Part shown: in pieces, positions 1 through 9,128 of the stretch
Layout of the letters: each line of letters starts with the position of its first letter
Numbering within the stretch: position 1 is the first letter of the stretch
Source: Allomyces macrogynus ATCC 38327
Lineage: Eukaryota > Blastocladiomycota > Blastocladiomycetes > Blastocladiales > Blastocladiaceae
Direction of reading: 5' to 3'
DNA: 18,791 nt
Assembly (NCBI GenBank): GCA_000151295.1
Contig: GG745349.1
Location: 794,455-813,245, forward strand
Program-made: the position numbers and the translations under genes
The notes under the pieces: model-generated
The model's database searches: none
What the model saw: the letters and a program-made list of their open reading frames with translations, nothing else
Told to the model about the DNA's origin: nothing

Positions 1-525
1 CTCGACAAGCACCTTGAGGAGAGTCTTGAACGCCTTGATCAGCGCTGGCGGCAAGGCCGCACGGACCGCGGCGCGCACCGCGTCCTTGGCGCGCTTGTCG
101 TCGTTGACGGTAATGTCAAAGACATAGTCGTCGTCGTCCGTGTCGTGCGCGACTTCTGGGATCTTGACGGTGCCGGTCACGTCGCCGGTGGCCGTCCACG
201 CAACGGTCACGGCCAGATCGTAGATGGTGATCAGCTTGCCCTTGCGCACGTTCAGCGAGCAGTCGCCGTCGACCGACGGCACGGACGTGATGGAGATGTC
301 GATGCCGGAGTGCGACACGCGGATCGACGTGAGCTGCTCCGTCAGGTACGTGCGCGCAAACGGGAGCACGTCCTTGGTCACCCAGTGCCTGTAAACGGGT
401 CGCGGATCGCGTTAGCCGGGGCGCGCGCCGGTCGGGAGCGTTTGCTGAGGGGATACGTGCCAGTTGCCGGCGTTGAGCCAGTTGCGGTCCTCGGCGGGCG
501 GCGGCGTGGTAGCGGGCGCGGTCAT
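1..525 (-). CDS. AHA1: Aha1-type activator of Hsp90 ATPase, N-terminal domain (3' end off window)
   Basis: Cytosolic co-chaperone that binds Hsp90 and stimulates its ATPase. The ATG is at 525-523 and the gene runs leftward out of the window, giving about 151 residues of the N-terminal Aha1 domain. Exons are 525-461 and 388-1. Seen family marks are the NWHW motif (residues 21-24), formed across the intron, and SLNVRKGKLITIYD followed by VAWTATGDVTGTVKIPEV, which parallel the human/yeast Aha1 N-domain core. The C-terminal Aha1/START-like domain must lie beyond the edge. The intron is odd: restoring the motif needs a GC donor (TG|GCACGT, 460) with acceptor CAG at 389. A GCAC direct repeat at both ends makes the junction ambiguous. 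A CTAAC branch-like site lies about 23 nt before the acceptor. Identity is firm; the exact splice is less so. Confidence 0.9.
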
Positions 526-952
526 GGTCAATATTTGACTGATGCTCGGATTTCGGCGTTTGCTCGTTCGTCAGCTGCTGGTCTTGTTGCTCCTGGTTCT
601 GCTGCTGTGCGCACCAGCTGCTGCTGGTGCTCTTGATGCCGCTGCTCAAAATGGTGCCGCTGCTCGTAAATGGTGCCGACGTCAAGGATCTGCGGGTGCG
701 CGATCTTTTGAAGTCGACCGTCGGAGTTGGCCCGAGCTGGCCAGCAAATCCGGGCACGAACGGTGTGGAACAGGGCGAGCAAACGGCATGATGGCCATGG
801 CAGGACTCTGACGCGGATAAGCAGCTGCTTGGTTTCTCTTGGACATGTTCAATCCGCTCGACTTCGACGACAAATGGCACACCCCCGAACAAAATTGCTT
901 TGGTTTGTGCACACCCACCCCCACCCTCCCGCAGCCCCCTCTCGCGCAGCAA
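526..952. other. Gene-free stretch between AHA1 5' end and TRF4 3' end
   Basis: Both flanking genes are on minus, so this should hold the AHA1 promoter and TRF4 3' UTR. A CTG/GCT-rich patch at about 570-675 has imperfect repeats, including AAATGGTGCCG twice (648 and 667 region). Short open frames here give low-complexity Leu/Ala products or their antisense and match no family I know. I see no convincing heat-shock element (GAAnnTTC array) or polyadenylation signal. Confidence 0.5.
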
Positions 953-2949
953 TCACTCATCCGAATCGTCCTCGACAAACTCCACCACCTCCGTCTTCCT
1001 CTGTGGCGCCAGCGACGCATTCGACCTCCCGGCCCCCACCGCCGCCGCCGCCGCCTGCTCGGCCTTCTCCGCTGCCGCGGCGCAACTCTCTCTCCTGGTC
1101 TGACGCGAATTGCGCTCGTCGTTCCGCCGCTTATTCTGCGCTGCAATCAACTTGTCCGAGTGTGCATCGAGCTCCTTGTGAATCTCGAGCAGCGCCTGCC
1201 GAGCCTCGAGAATGCTCGGGTCGACGGTAAGAATCAGGCCAAGCAGGGACACGGGCTTGCGCTTGAGCGCGTGGCAGCGTGCGATCGCAATGGTCAGCGT
1301 GTAGTAGGCCCACCGGATCGCGCCAATGATTTCGGGCGCTTGCCGTGAACCGCGCGCGAGGTCGTTGCCTGGGAAAAGTGGGCGTGGGGGGTGTGAGCAA
1401 AGTGGTCGGGGATCGGGGAGAGGCGAAGGAAAGAGGGCGTACTCGTGTCGGTCGGGTCGCGAATCGACAGGAACATCGGGTTGATGGGCGGGCCGGGGAA
1501 GTACTTGGCCTCGCGGTCCTACAAATCGAGCACGAATCAATCAGTCTCCGCCCGTCTCTCCTATCATCACCACCATCGCCACGACAAACGCACCTTGATC
1601 CGGAACCCGTCTGAAATCACCGTGACTTTGCGATGATCAAAGCACACGCCATATAGCTCAAGCCACTCGAGTAACAAGACCCCCAAATTCTCCTCGGCGC
1701 GCAACTCCTTGCGCACAAGCAGCGGGTGCGTCTGCAACATGCTCAAGAGCATCGTGATGATCGTGTACGACGAGACGCCGCCGTGGTAGACCTCGTTCAG
1801 TTCGCGACAGAACATGAACATTTTCAGGACCAGCGTCAATGGGCGCAATGCCGCATGCTCGCGCATAAACTGCTTGACGGCCTTGACCGTATGCTGCCCG
1901 TTCTTCTGGTTCACAGAAATGTCAATCGCGAACCCGAATTGCGCGTGCACGGCCTTGACGATCGGAACGCGCGCGGAGCGCACGAATTCGATTTTCGTGA
2001 AGTCGCAAGAGCGGCGGAGGAGGCGGTCGACGCGCGAGAGGATCGAGGTGGGGTTGATGTACCGCGACTCGTCAAACGATAGCGCCATGTCGATATCGCT
2101 AGCAGGTGGACGAGAGAGTGAGGTACGACGCAAACCCGGAACTGGGAAGTCGAAGTTAGATTTACCTGTGCGGCAGGTAGAGCATCGTCTGGAATGACCC
2201 AAAGACGCTAAACTCGGCGTTCGGAAACTCGGCAAGCAGCATCTTGCGCACTGACGCGACCGCAATCTCGCGCAAAAAGTGCTCCTCATTGGTCGGCTGG
2301 ATGTACTCGACGAAATCGATGATTTCCTCGTGGAGCCTGCGTCATTCAAGACGGTCAGTCTCGCGTTTACCGTACCAGTGCCTGTGTGAGGGAGAAGCAC
2401 TCACATGACGGTCAGGTTATCCGAATACGACTTGCCCACAACCCACGGCGGCCGCTTCGAGTCCATGAGCCGCTCCTCGACGAGCTCGACAAACGACGGC
2501 TTGGTCGCGTCGCGCTTGCGCTTTTTGCCGTTGCCGCTCCCAGAACTTTCGGCGCGCCACGGCGGCGGCGTGCCTGATGGCGTATAGTCGGTGCCGAGCA
2601 CTTTGCGCGCGAGCTCGTCGTCATCGAGCCCGTGGTCCGAGTCCATGGCCTCCACGTCGGCGGATAGCGGCGCATCGGCCGTCTGAATCCATGGGTTGTC
2701 GCCGTCATCGTCATTGTCACTGTCGTCGAACGAGATGAAATCGCCGGCGAGCGCATCGCGCGCTGGTGCGGGAGCAGCGGGCTCGGTGGGAGCAGCGGGC
2801 TCGGTGGGAGCAGCGGGCTCGGTGGGAGCAACGGGCCCGGTGGGAGCGGGGGTTGGCGCTGGGGAGGGTGCTGGGGAAGGCGAGGCGTCCGGGGCCGGTA
2901 TTGATGTTGGTGGATCGACGAGCGCCGGCGGGACCGGCGAGAGGGACAT
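953..2949 (-). CDS. TRF4: Trf4/Trf5-type non-canonical poly(A) polymerase (PAPD5/7 family)
   Basis: Nuclear nucleotidyltransferase; relatives add short A tails to aberrant RNAs in the TRAMP complex for exosome decay. Five exons: 2949-2405, 2336-2166, 2098-1594, 1518-1443, 1368-953, giving 570 aa. All four introns are GT-AG, 67-75 nt. Residues 1-180 are a low-complexity, acidic leader with a basic GKKRKRD patch. The catalytic domain begins at LHEEIIDF (183). The GS motif is at 228-229, the metal-binding DID at 240-242 and the third Asp at 298 (AIDISV). The central domain carries LNEVYHGGVSSYTI. The C-terminus is Lys/Arg-rich, then Ala-rich, ending EDDSDE. The start is the first in-frame ATG, and the gene is divergent from GET4. 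Yeast Trf4 and Trf5 cannot be told apart from this sequence, and the symbol means the family. Confidence 0.95.
2770..2841 (-). repeat. 18-bp coding minisatellite in TRF4 exon 1
   Basis: Three perfect tandem copies of an 18-bp unit (gggagcagcgggctcggt on plus) at 2770-2787, 2788-2805 and 2806-2823, then a fourth at 2824-2841 with two mismatches. It encodes a PAAPTE hexapeptide repeat in the disordered N-terminal leader. The unit is a multiple of three, so copy-number change keeps frame. Confidence 0.95.
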
Positions 2950-3339
2950 GGTGGATCAGGATCGGGCGGTGACCGGTGTTCGGAACGGTTTGCGGGGGGT
3001 TGAGGGCGGCTTCCTGATCGCTGATGTCGTCGTGCTCGAAATGCAGCAGATCAGGGTTAGAAGTGGGACGTTGACAAAGTCATAGTTGCGGTGGAGCGTG
3101 ATCAGAGGCAGCCGCCGGGCAGCCGCCACGGCCATCGTTCGCCACCTGACTGATGCATTCGCCTGCAGTAGACGTGTTCTCTTCGTTTTCTCCAAGTCCT
3201 GCTCCACCACTTCAGCCAACCATCCGGATCGCGATTGCAGCGACGACCAAGTCGACTTGGACCAGCGCAGCAGGACCAGCACCCGCTGCAGCACCGTGAC
3301 CAATCCCGCCGAGCCCAGTTGCCCAACCGCTCAACCACC
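2950..3339. promoter_or_regulatory. Divergent intergenic region, TRF4 / GET4
   Basis: A 390-bp spacer between the two head-to-head start codons must contain both promoters. It is somewhat pyrimidine-rich near 3170-3220. I recognise no TATA box or named factor site. The GET4 start has a strong ACCACCATGACC context. Confidence 0.6.
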
Positions 3340-4632
3340 ATGACCGACCGCGTCCTCAAGAAGCTCAAGCTCTCGCTCGAAAATGGTGACTACTACGGCG
3401 CGCACCAGATGTACCTGACCGTGTGTAACCGGTACGCGTCGGTCCGCGACGTGTTCATCAACACCAGCACCACCACACGGTCCTGACGCGCTCCTGCCGT
3501 ACCGTGTCCAGTTACGTCAAGGGCAAGCGCATCACCGAGGCCGTTGACCTGCTCGCCAATGGCGCGCGCCTGCTCTGCGAACACAAGCAGTACGGGTCGG
3601 CGCTCGACATGACCAACGTGATCCTCAAGACATGGACCGACGAGAACGTCGCCGTTTCTGAGGATAACCTGACGCTGCTCTTTGACTTGCTCGACGCGTT
3701 CCCGGCCGACGGCAAGGAGATCAGGGACCTGGCCAAGCATGCCATCAAGTACGTCGGTGATCAGTCAGGCGACTGGACGACGCGCGCGCACGGGGCTGAC
3801 AACTGCGCGTTTTCAACACTAGGTGGACGGCCAAATGCGGCGAGTTTGCGTCGGGCGAGCCGGCGCTGCACCACCAGATTGGCGTCATTCTTGCGGGAGG
3901 TACGCGCCTCGTTTGTACCCCGCTGCGCACGCATGAAGAACGGATTCTCACGCCCATGCCAACTAGTGGACAAGATCGAGGACGCGCAGCGGCACTTTAT
4001 CCTCGGCACCACCGACTCGGCCGAGTCGCTCGCCGTGCTCATTCTCAAGGAGGGCCAAAAAAACAATCTCAAGCCCGAGAACCTGGCCAACATGACCTTG
4101 ACCCCGACACTGCAGTACGCTCCGACCCACCGCTCCGCCCACGTTCTCCACCCACGCGCTCACCCATCCCACCCTCCTCCGCTCCAGGTACCTCTCGACG
4201 CTGCGCATCGCGCACGCGCTCACTTTCTTCACGACCTTCACCAAGCACCTCGTATCCATTGACCCGGCCATCAAGAGCACGACGATTGCGACCGCCGCGG
4301 CCACGTCCAACCACCTGACGCTCTACACGATCCCGGTCCTCAATTTCGTGCAGCTCGTGATTATGACCGCGCAGCGTGGGCCCATGGCCGCGGCAGGATA
4401 CCAGACGCTGTGCCAGCAGTACCTCGTGAGCGTGCCGGAAAACGACCCGCTGCGCGACGTACGTTCGCTTTTGGCACACCCCCATGCGGTCCGTGACTTG
4501 GACACTGATGCAATGGTCCAAATGTAGCTCCTCGAACGCGTCGGCGAGACCGTCTTCAACATCCGCCCGCGCAAGGCGCAGCCCAACTTCCTGCAGGACA
4601 TTATGGCGTCGCTCATGGGCGGCGGCCAGTGA
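3340..4632 (+). CDS. GET4: Get4/TRC35 homologue (tail-anchored protein insertion pathway)
   Basis: Cytosolic scaffold of the GET pathway; with Get5 (or BAG6/UBL4A in animals) it hands tail-anchored proteins from Sgt2 to Get3. Six exons: 3340-3431, 3512-3748, 3823-3899, 3967-4114, 4188-4458, 4528-4632, giving 309 aa, close to family length. All five introns are GT-AG (67-80 nt) with GTACGN donors. Seen marks: the N-terminal GDYYGAHQMY helix motif, ALKWSS-like HAIKWTAKCGEF, then LHHQIGVILAG, HFILGTTDSAESLA, the LNFVQLVIMTAQRGP block, and a C-terminal NFLQDIMASLMGG matching the family's SLMG end. The start is the first in-frame ATG. It is divergent from TRF4 and convergent with CUZ1, 93 bp away. 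The product is a predicted all-helical repeat protein with no catalytic site. Confidence 0.93.
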
Positions 4633-4725
4633 ACGTGTCAAGAAATCAGAGGACGCGAAACGAGTCGGTGGGCGTGCATTGGAGAACGAGAACGAGAGAG
4701 ACGCGCAGGCGCTGTATTCACATAA

Positions 4726-5653
4726 TCAAGAAGCATTGGATTTTGGCACCACCTTCAGCACCACCGTCGCGCCATCGGCCACCGCCTCGCTCCACACCGC
4801 GCTCGTTGGCAGCCGCACGTCCTCAACACACAGCATCACGTCGTGCGTCGCGACCGTCGACTTCCAGTCCTTGCCCGTCAGGGCAAACACGGTATCTAGC
4901 ACGCGCCCGACAGACGCGGATTTCGGGAAGTACCGCACTGCGACAGCGCCACCGGGCAGGTGCACGGCGTGGTAGGACCGTTGCGCGAGTTGAGTTGTCG
5001 CGTCGCCTTGCGCTTTTTGCTTGAGCTTCATGAGCTCCAGGATGGGCATCTTTTTCTTGGGCGTGGGTCGCGGTGCCGCGGAAGACGAGGACGTGGTCGT
5101 GGTCACGGCGCGCGCGGCCGCACTGCTCGAGCTGCTGCCCGGGAAGTGTTTTGGCAGCAGCGCGCGCGCCTTGGCGTTCGGGTCCGTCTCGGCACCAATG
5201 GGCACACACGCGTGCTGGTCAGCATGTCGATGGCTATATTCAATCGCGACGCGTCAGCACACGAATCACGAATCACACGGGGGGCCAACAGAGACCACGT
5301 ACGCGAGACAAAACTGGCCCTGACATTGCGTGCACGGCACGACCAGCTTCACGTTGGCCGTCGTACACGTCGCGACTCCGCACTCGACCTTGCCTTGCGT
5401 GTTACTCGCGCCGGACGCGATCACGGGCGCCAGGAGCGCATCGCATGCGTGGTCGTCGGGCTGGACGTGATCCTTGCAGAATGGTTGGCGGCAGTGCGAG
5501 CATTGGATGGGCAGGAAATCTGGTCGCGGCCGGTTGGGATTGTCAGGACCCATCAAGACTGAGTGTTTGGTATCAAGGCCGCCGAGCCGCCCATACACCG
5601 AGTTGTGCACAGTCGGCCCGGGAGCACTGCTTGCCGAGAGTTGGGAGTTCCAT
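4726..5653 (-). CDS. CUZ1: Cuz1/ZFAND1: two AN1 zinc fingers plus ubiquitin-like domain
   Basis: Relatives bind Cdc48/p97 and the proteasome and act in arsenite stress and stress-granule clearance. Three exons: 5653-5599, 5519-5303, 5233-4726, giving 259 aa, similar to yeast and human proteins. AN1 finger 1 uses C10, C15, C25, C28, C33, H36, H42, C44. Finger 2 uses C65, C70, C81, C84, C89, H92, H98, C100. Both fit CxnC...CxxCx4CxxHx5HxC, and each is completed across an intron, which supports the splice sites (introns 79 and 69 nt). A Ser/Ala-rich linker and a basic PTPKKKMPILELMKLKQKA segment follow, then a ubiquitin-like fold from about RSYHAVHLPGG to VVLKVV. The first exon encodes only MELPTLGKQC...AQL and is easily missed by gene finders. 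It lies tail-to-tail with GET4. Confidence 0.93.
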
Positions 5654-6106
5654 GGATGTCAGGTCAGGTTGGTGAATTTATGAACAATCGAGGTACGGCT
5701 GACCGTTTGGTGCTGAACGACGGCAACCGACGGCAACCACTGTCGTGAACGCAAACTGATGGACAACCTGACAGGCGACGCCGGCCAGAGTCCCGTTCAT
5801 TCAAATTAGACTATACTTCGGAGGGGAACTGGAGGTCGCGACCCACAGCCACATGGCGAGAGACCGCGACGCAAAAGACTGCAAGAAGCGCGCGAAAACG
5901 ACGGTAGACGACGACGGTGCGCGACATGAAGCGGAAGACGGACGACAGCACGGCAATAAAAAAAACCAAGCAGTCCATGGTCAGCCCTTCGTCCAATCCA
6001 TTGCGCGGTCCGGCCAAGCCGAACGTACCAAGGAACTGACGCTCGGCAAAGTCAGAGTTCTGCCGGGACGCCAAATGACAAGACAACAACTGGCAAGGGC
6101 GACCGC
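5654..6106. other. Gene-free stretch between CUZ1 5' end and QCR10 3' end
   Basis: Should hold the CUZ1 promoter and QCR10 3' UTR. It contains a tandem 10-mer gacggcaacc (about 5720-5739) and an A-run with AATAAA on plus at about 5955. Open frames on both strands (5811-6089 minus, 5853-6218 plus) overlap each other and match no family I recognise. The minus one has a hydrophobic patch but no supporting splice or motif evidence. Confidence 0.5.
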
Positions 6107-6407
6107 TTATTGCGCCTCGGCATCGGCCTCCTCGACCATCTTGCGCCAGTGCGCGCCAACAACGGGGATGTTCTGCAGCACGTCGCGGCGGATCATCGGA
6201 ATCTTCTCGGCAAAGTAGAGGACGCCGAGGCCCGCTGCGCCGCCCCAGACGGCAAGGGTCGGGACCCTAGAACGTAGGGCGGGTCGTGGTGAGCGAAGGT
6301 AGGTGCTGGGACTTGCAGTTTGTCGAGCGAAAGCGCGCCTACCACTGCGAGAGGCGCTTGACGCCAAAGCCGGCGACTTGGAGGCCAGAGGTAACCTGCG
6401 GGCGCAT
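6107..6407 (-). CDS. QCR10: Qcr10-like small subunit of cytochrome bc1 (complex III)
   Basis: Supernumerary single-span subunit of mitochondrial complex III in the inner membrane. Two exons: 6407-6343 and 6266-6107, joined over a 76-nt GT-AG intron, giving 74 aa (yeast Qcr10 is 77). The N-terminal half, MRPQVTSGLQVAGFGVKRL, is amphipathic and basic. Then comes a transmembrane segment, TLAVWGGAAGLGVLYFAE, with the LxxWGGAxxLG signature, followed by KIPM...LQNIPVVG, which matches the fungal pattern IPLLG. The Trp before the membrane span is formed by the splice (TG|G). The start is the first ATG that keeps family length; longer upstream readings are low-complexity. It is divergent from phytochelatin synthase. 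Confidence 0.88.
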
Positions 6408-6865
6408 CGTGGTGGGGATTGCGGGGGGTTGGGCGCGAGGACGAGCAGCGAAGTAGAGCGGAGAGCGGCCGGCAAGTCGCGGTCGCAGGCGGCAGCAAAA
6501 ATGAATTGAGCCAGCGGCGATGGAAACGAGCTTGCCGACTCGACACTTCTCGCCGAAACCACAATCAACACCAAATGTACGTGTCAGGTGCTCGCGATGG
6601 CCGTGGCAGGCTCATAATCCGCTGGTGATCAGAGGCAGCTGTTCGTTGAGCTTGCCAACCATCCTCTCCTTCTCGCGTTCCTCACGCTCCAACGGCCCGA
6701 CCAGCCGTCAACTTGCTCATAGAAAATAGTGCCGCGCGCGAACCCCGTTTCTCGCGCCGCTCCCATCCAATTCTGTGGTCGTCGCGTGCGGATTGACCGC
6801 AACTACTCGCCGCGATCGCGGCCACCACTCGAAATCTCGCGCGACCCTGTTCCCCTGACCCAACG
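6408..6865. promoter_or_regulatory. Divergent intergenic region, QCR10 / phytochelatin synthase
   Basis: A 458-bp spacer between opposing start codons must carry both promoters. I found no clear metal-response element (TGCRCNC) or TATA box. Short frames on both strands are GC-driven and give no recognisable product. Confidence 0.55.
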
Positions 6866-9128
6866 ATGCCCACGTCGGCCGTTCCCGCTGGGCCCGAACC
6901 CACCAAGTGGAACAGCGCGTCGCCGTCGCCGCAGTCGCCCACCAGTAGCCCGGCACCATTCGCGACCACACCACCACCGACCGTCTCGCCCTCGCCGCCC
7001 GCGGCTGCGCCTGCTCTCGCCAGCTTTTACAAGCGCGCGCTGCCACCGACGTGTATCGACTTTGCGTCGCCCGTTGGCAAGGATCTGTTCCGGCGAGCAC
7101 TCAACGAGGGCAATGTCGAAGGATACTTCCGTCTTGCGAGCCAGTTCGTGTTCTGTTGCGAATTCGGGTTACTCGCTCGGGTTACTCGCTCGGGCCCGAG
7201 TTGTTTCTGAACCGTTCGTTGATGGCGTAGATTCACAACGCAGTCGGAGCCGGCACTGTGCGGTCCGTCGACGCTATGGTATGGTTCACAGTTGCCACGA
7301 CCGAAGGCGGTGGACTGACGTAACGGTGGATGGGCGCACAGCATGGTCCTGAACGCGCTTGGCGTCGATCCGCAACGGGTACGGTCTGTTGGACTTGCGA
7401 TGCTTTGATCGCGGACCTGATCGAAGTGTATCGCGGCGTGGGATGCGATTCTAGCAATGGAAGGGAGTCTGGCGCTGGTACGACGACACCATGCTCGGTA
7501 CTAGACCGCCGTTGTAGCGCTGCATTTCCGTGGTCAATCGACTGACCACCCCCCACCGGTAGACTGCTGCCGCCCAATGGAGGAAATCAAGCGGACCGGG
7601 ATCACTCTCGGCGAGTTCGGGTTCGTGCCCATCCTTCCCGTGGCCGCGGCGACGATGAAGTGACGCTTGACGATTTGTTTCACGCATCTTCAGCTGCTTG
7701 GCCATGTGCAACGGCCTGTCGGCGAAAGTCTACCGCGGCGACCGCGTCACCAAGGCTAAGTTTCTGCGCGACATTCAACGCACGTCGGCGACCGAGGACG
7801 AGGTGTTGTGCGTGAGCTTCAGCCGGTCCGTGCTGAGACAAACGGGCGACGGGCATTTCTCTCCAATCGCTGGCTACTGCCGCGAAACCAACATGGTGCT
7901 AATTCTCGACGTGGCGCGGTTCAAAGTACGTACCTTGCACCGGTTCACTGCATCGCGCGTGCTCGTTCGCTTGCGCTTACCTCGACCACTCGTCTAGTAC
8001 CCGCCGTACTGGGTCTCGGTTGACCTGCTCTGGGACGCGCTCCTGCCGTACGACTCGGTCACGCAAAAACCGCGCGGCTATGTGGTCCTATCGCGCAACC
8101 CGGCCGCGCGATCTCTGCCCAAACTGTCGCTCACGACGTCAACGATTGCCCTGCTCGTGAGCCAGCTGTGCGTCGAGTTCCCGCGCCGTATTCTCACCGA
8201 CCCGGGCATCGACACGCACCGTATCGACGAGGTCGTGGCCAAGTTGATGGCGTGCATCCCAGACGAAATGGCCAACGTCGTGCTCGAGCGCGACGTGCAT
8301 GATCCGCCGAGCACCGCGAGCAGTCCGAGATTGGAGGCGAGAGCTGGGCCCGGTCTTGACGGCGCCGTCGACGGCCACTCGACGCTCGACCAAGAAGCCA
8401 GCGACGGGGTCCCGCCGCTCCCGCACGACCGGCACCTGACGTCGTCCTTGACCACCTCGACGGGCGGCCGGCTGCGCGAAGCCTACGCGTTCCAGCTCGC
8501 GCAACTCGTGCACCTGCTGCATGAGCACCCGCTGTGCCAAGTAGTCATGCAGGCGATGCGCACGGGCGCGTCGTCGCGGCACCGGTCGCAGTCAGTGCTG
8601 CAAATGATCACGGCGATCCCCGCGGCGCCCGCACCGCCGGCGACACACCATTCGCGGTGCCGGTTCTGCTCGCCCATCGCCTCGGCACACTCGTCGCAGG
8701 AAGACCTGTTTGCGGCGCAGCCCGAGTACTCGGACCCGAAAACGCCGGCGTTCTTGACATTGCTCTTGCTCACGTTCACGCCCGCGGAATTGTTCCCGCC
8801 GGAGTGGATGATCGCGCGGCCGGATTTGAGTGCGAAAGTCGCGGAACTGTGGGATGTGGAGCACGCGCCGCTGCTCGTGCGGCATGAGGTTGCGCAGTTG
8901 CGCGCGCAGATGCGGGCGCTGCACAGTGTTTGGTGCGAGGAGCGCGCAGCTGCGGCGGCTGCGGCGGCGGCGGCGGCAGCGGGGACCGACGCGCACGCAC
9001 CGTGCGATGTGTGCGTGCCGTGTGTCGCGGGGATGGCCGGGTCGGTGTTTGCGGATCAGTCGATGGCGCGGTCGCGGTCGTCGGTTCTCAGCACGACGCT
9101 GTCGGTCGGTGACACCCGGACCGGGTGA
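6866..9128 (+). CDS. PCS: Phytochelatin synthase (glutathione gamma-glutamylcysteinyltransferase)
   Basis: Makes (gamma-Glu-Cys)n-Gly chains from glutathione to chelate Cd/As; EC 2.3.2.15, peptidase family C83. Seven exons: 6866-7143, 7231-7278, 7342-7378, 7455-7497, 7563-7620, 7694-7925, 7998-9128, giving 608 aa. Residues 1-47 are a Pro/Ser/Thr-rich extension, and the catalytic domain starts at FYKRALPP. The triad is Cys103 (SEPALCGPSTL), His209 (GDGHFSPI) and Asp227 (LILDVARF). The spacings of 106 and 18 residues equal those of Arabidopsis PCS1 (56/162/180). WKGVWRW and MLDCCRP are intact across exons 4-5, and YPPYWVSVDLLWDA follows. The large last exon is the variable C-terminal domain, with CRFC and CDVCVPC motifs and a 12-Ala run. 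Introns 1 and 5 use GTTCGT donors. Residue 109 (Cys, split by intron 2) is the least certain join. Confidence 0.93.
7165..7194 (+). repeat. 13-bp tandem repeat inside PCS intron 1
   Basis: Two perfect copies of cgggttactcgct (7165-7177, 7178-7190) plus four further bases of a third. It lies in the 87-nt first intron, the longest intron assigned here, so a recent slippage duplication probably lengthened it. Confidence 0.9.
8946..8981 (+). repeat. GCN trinucleotide run coding 12 alanines in PCS
   Basis: Twelve consecutive Ala codons (mixed GCA, GCT, GCG) in the C-terminal domain, just after CEER and before the CDVCVPC motif. Mixed codons suggest a run old enough to have gathered substitutions. 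Confidence 0.95.

Noticed and set aside
385..456. Reading the AHA1 intron as a U12-type intron
   Set aside because: The donor begins GTATCC, but the branch region has CTAAC rather than the long U12 branch consensus. A GC-AG U2 intron explains the same product.
5811..6089. Minus-strand 92-codon frame with a hydrophobic patch
   Set aside because: No family resemblance and overlapping open frames on the other strand. It lies where the CUZ1 promoter is expected.
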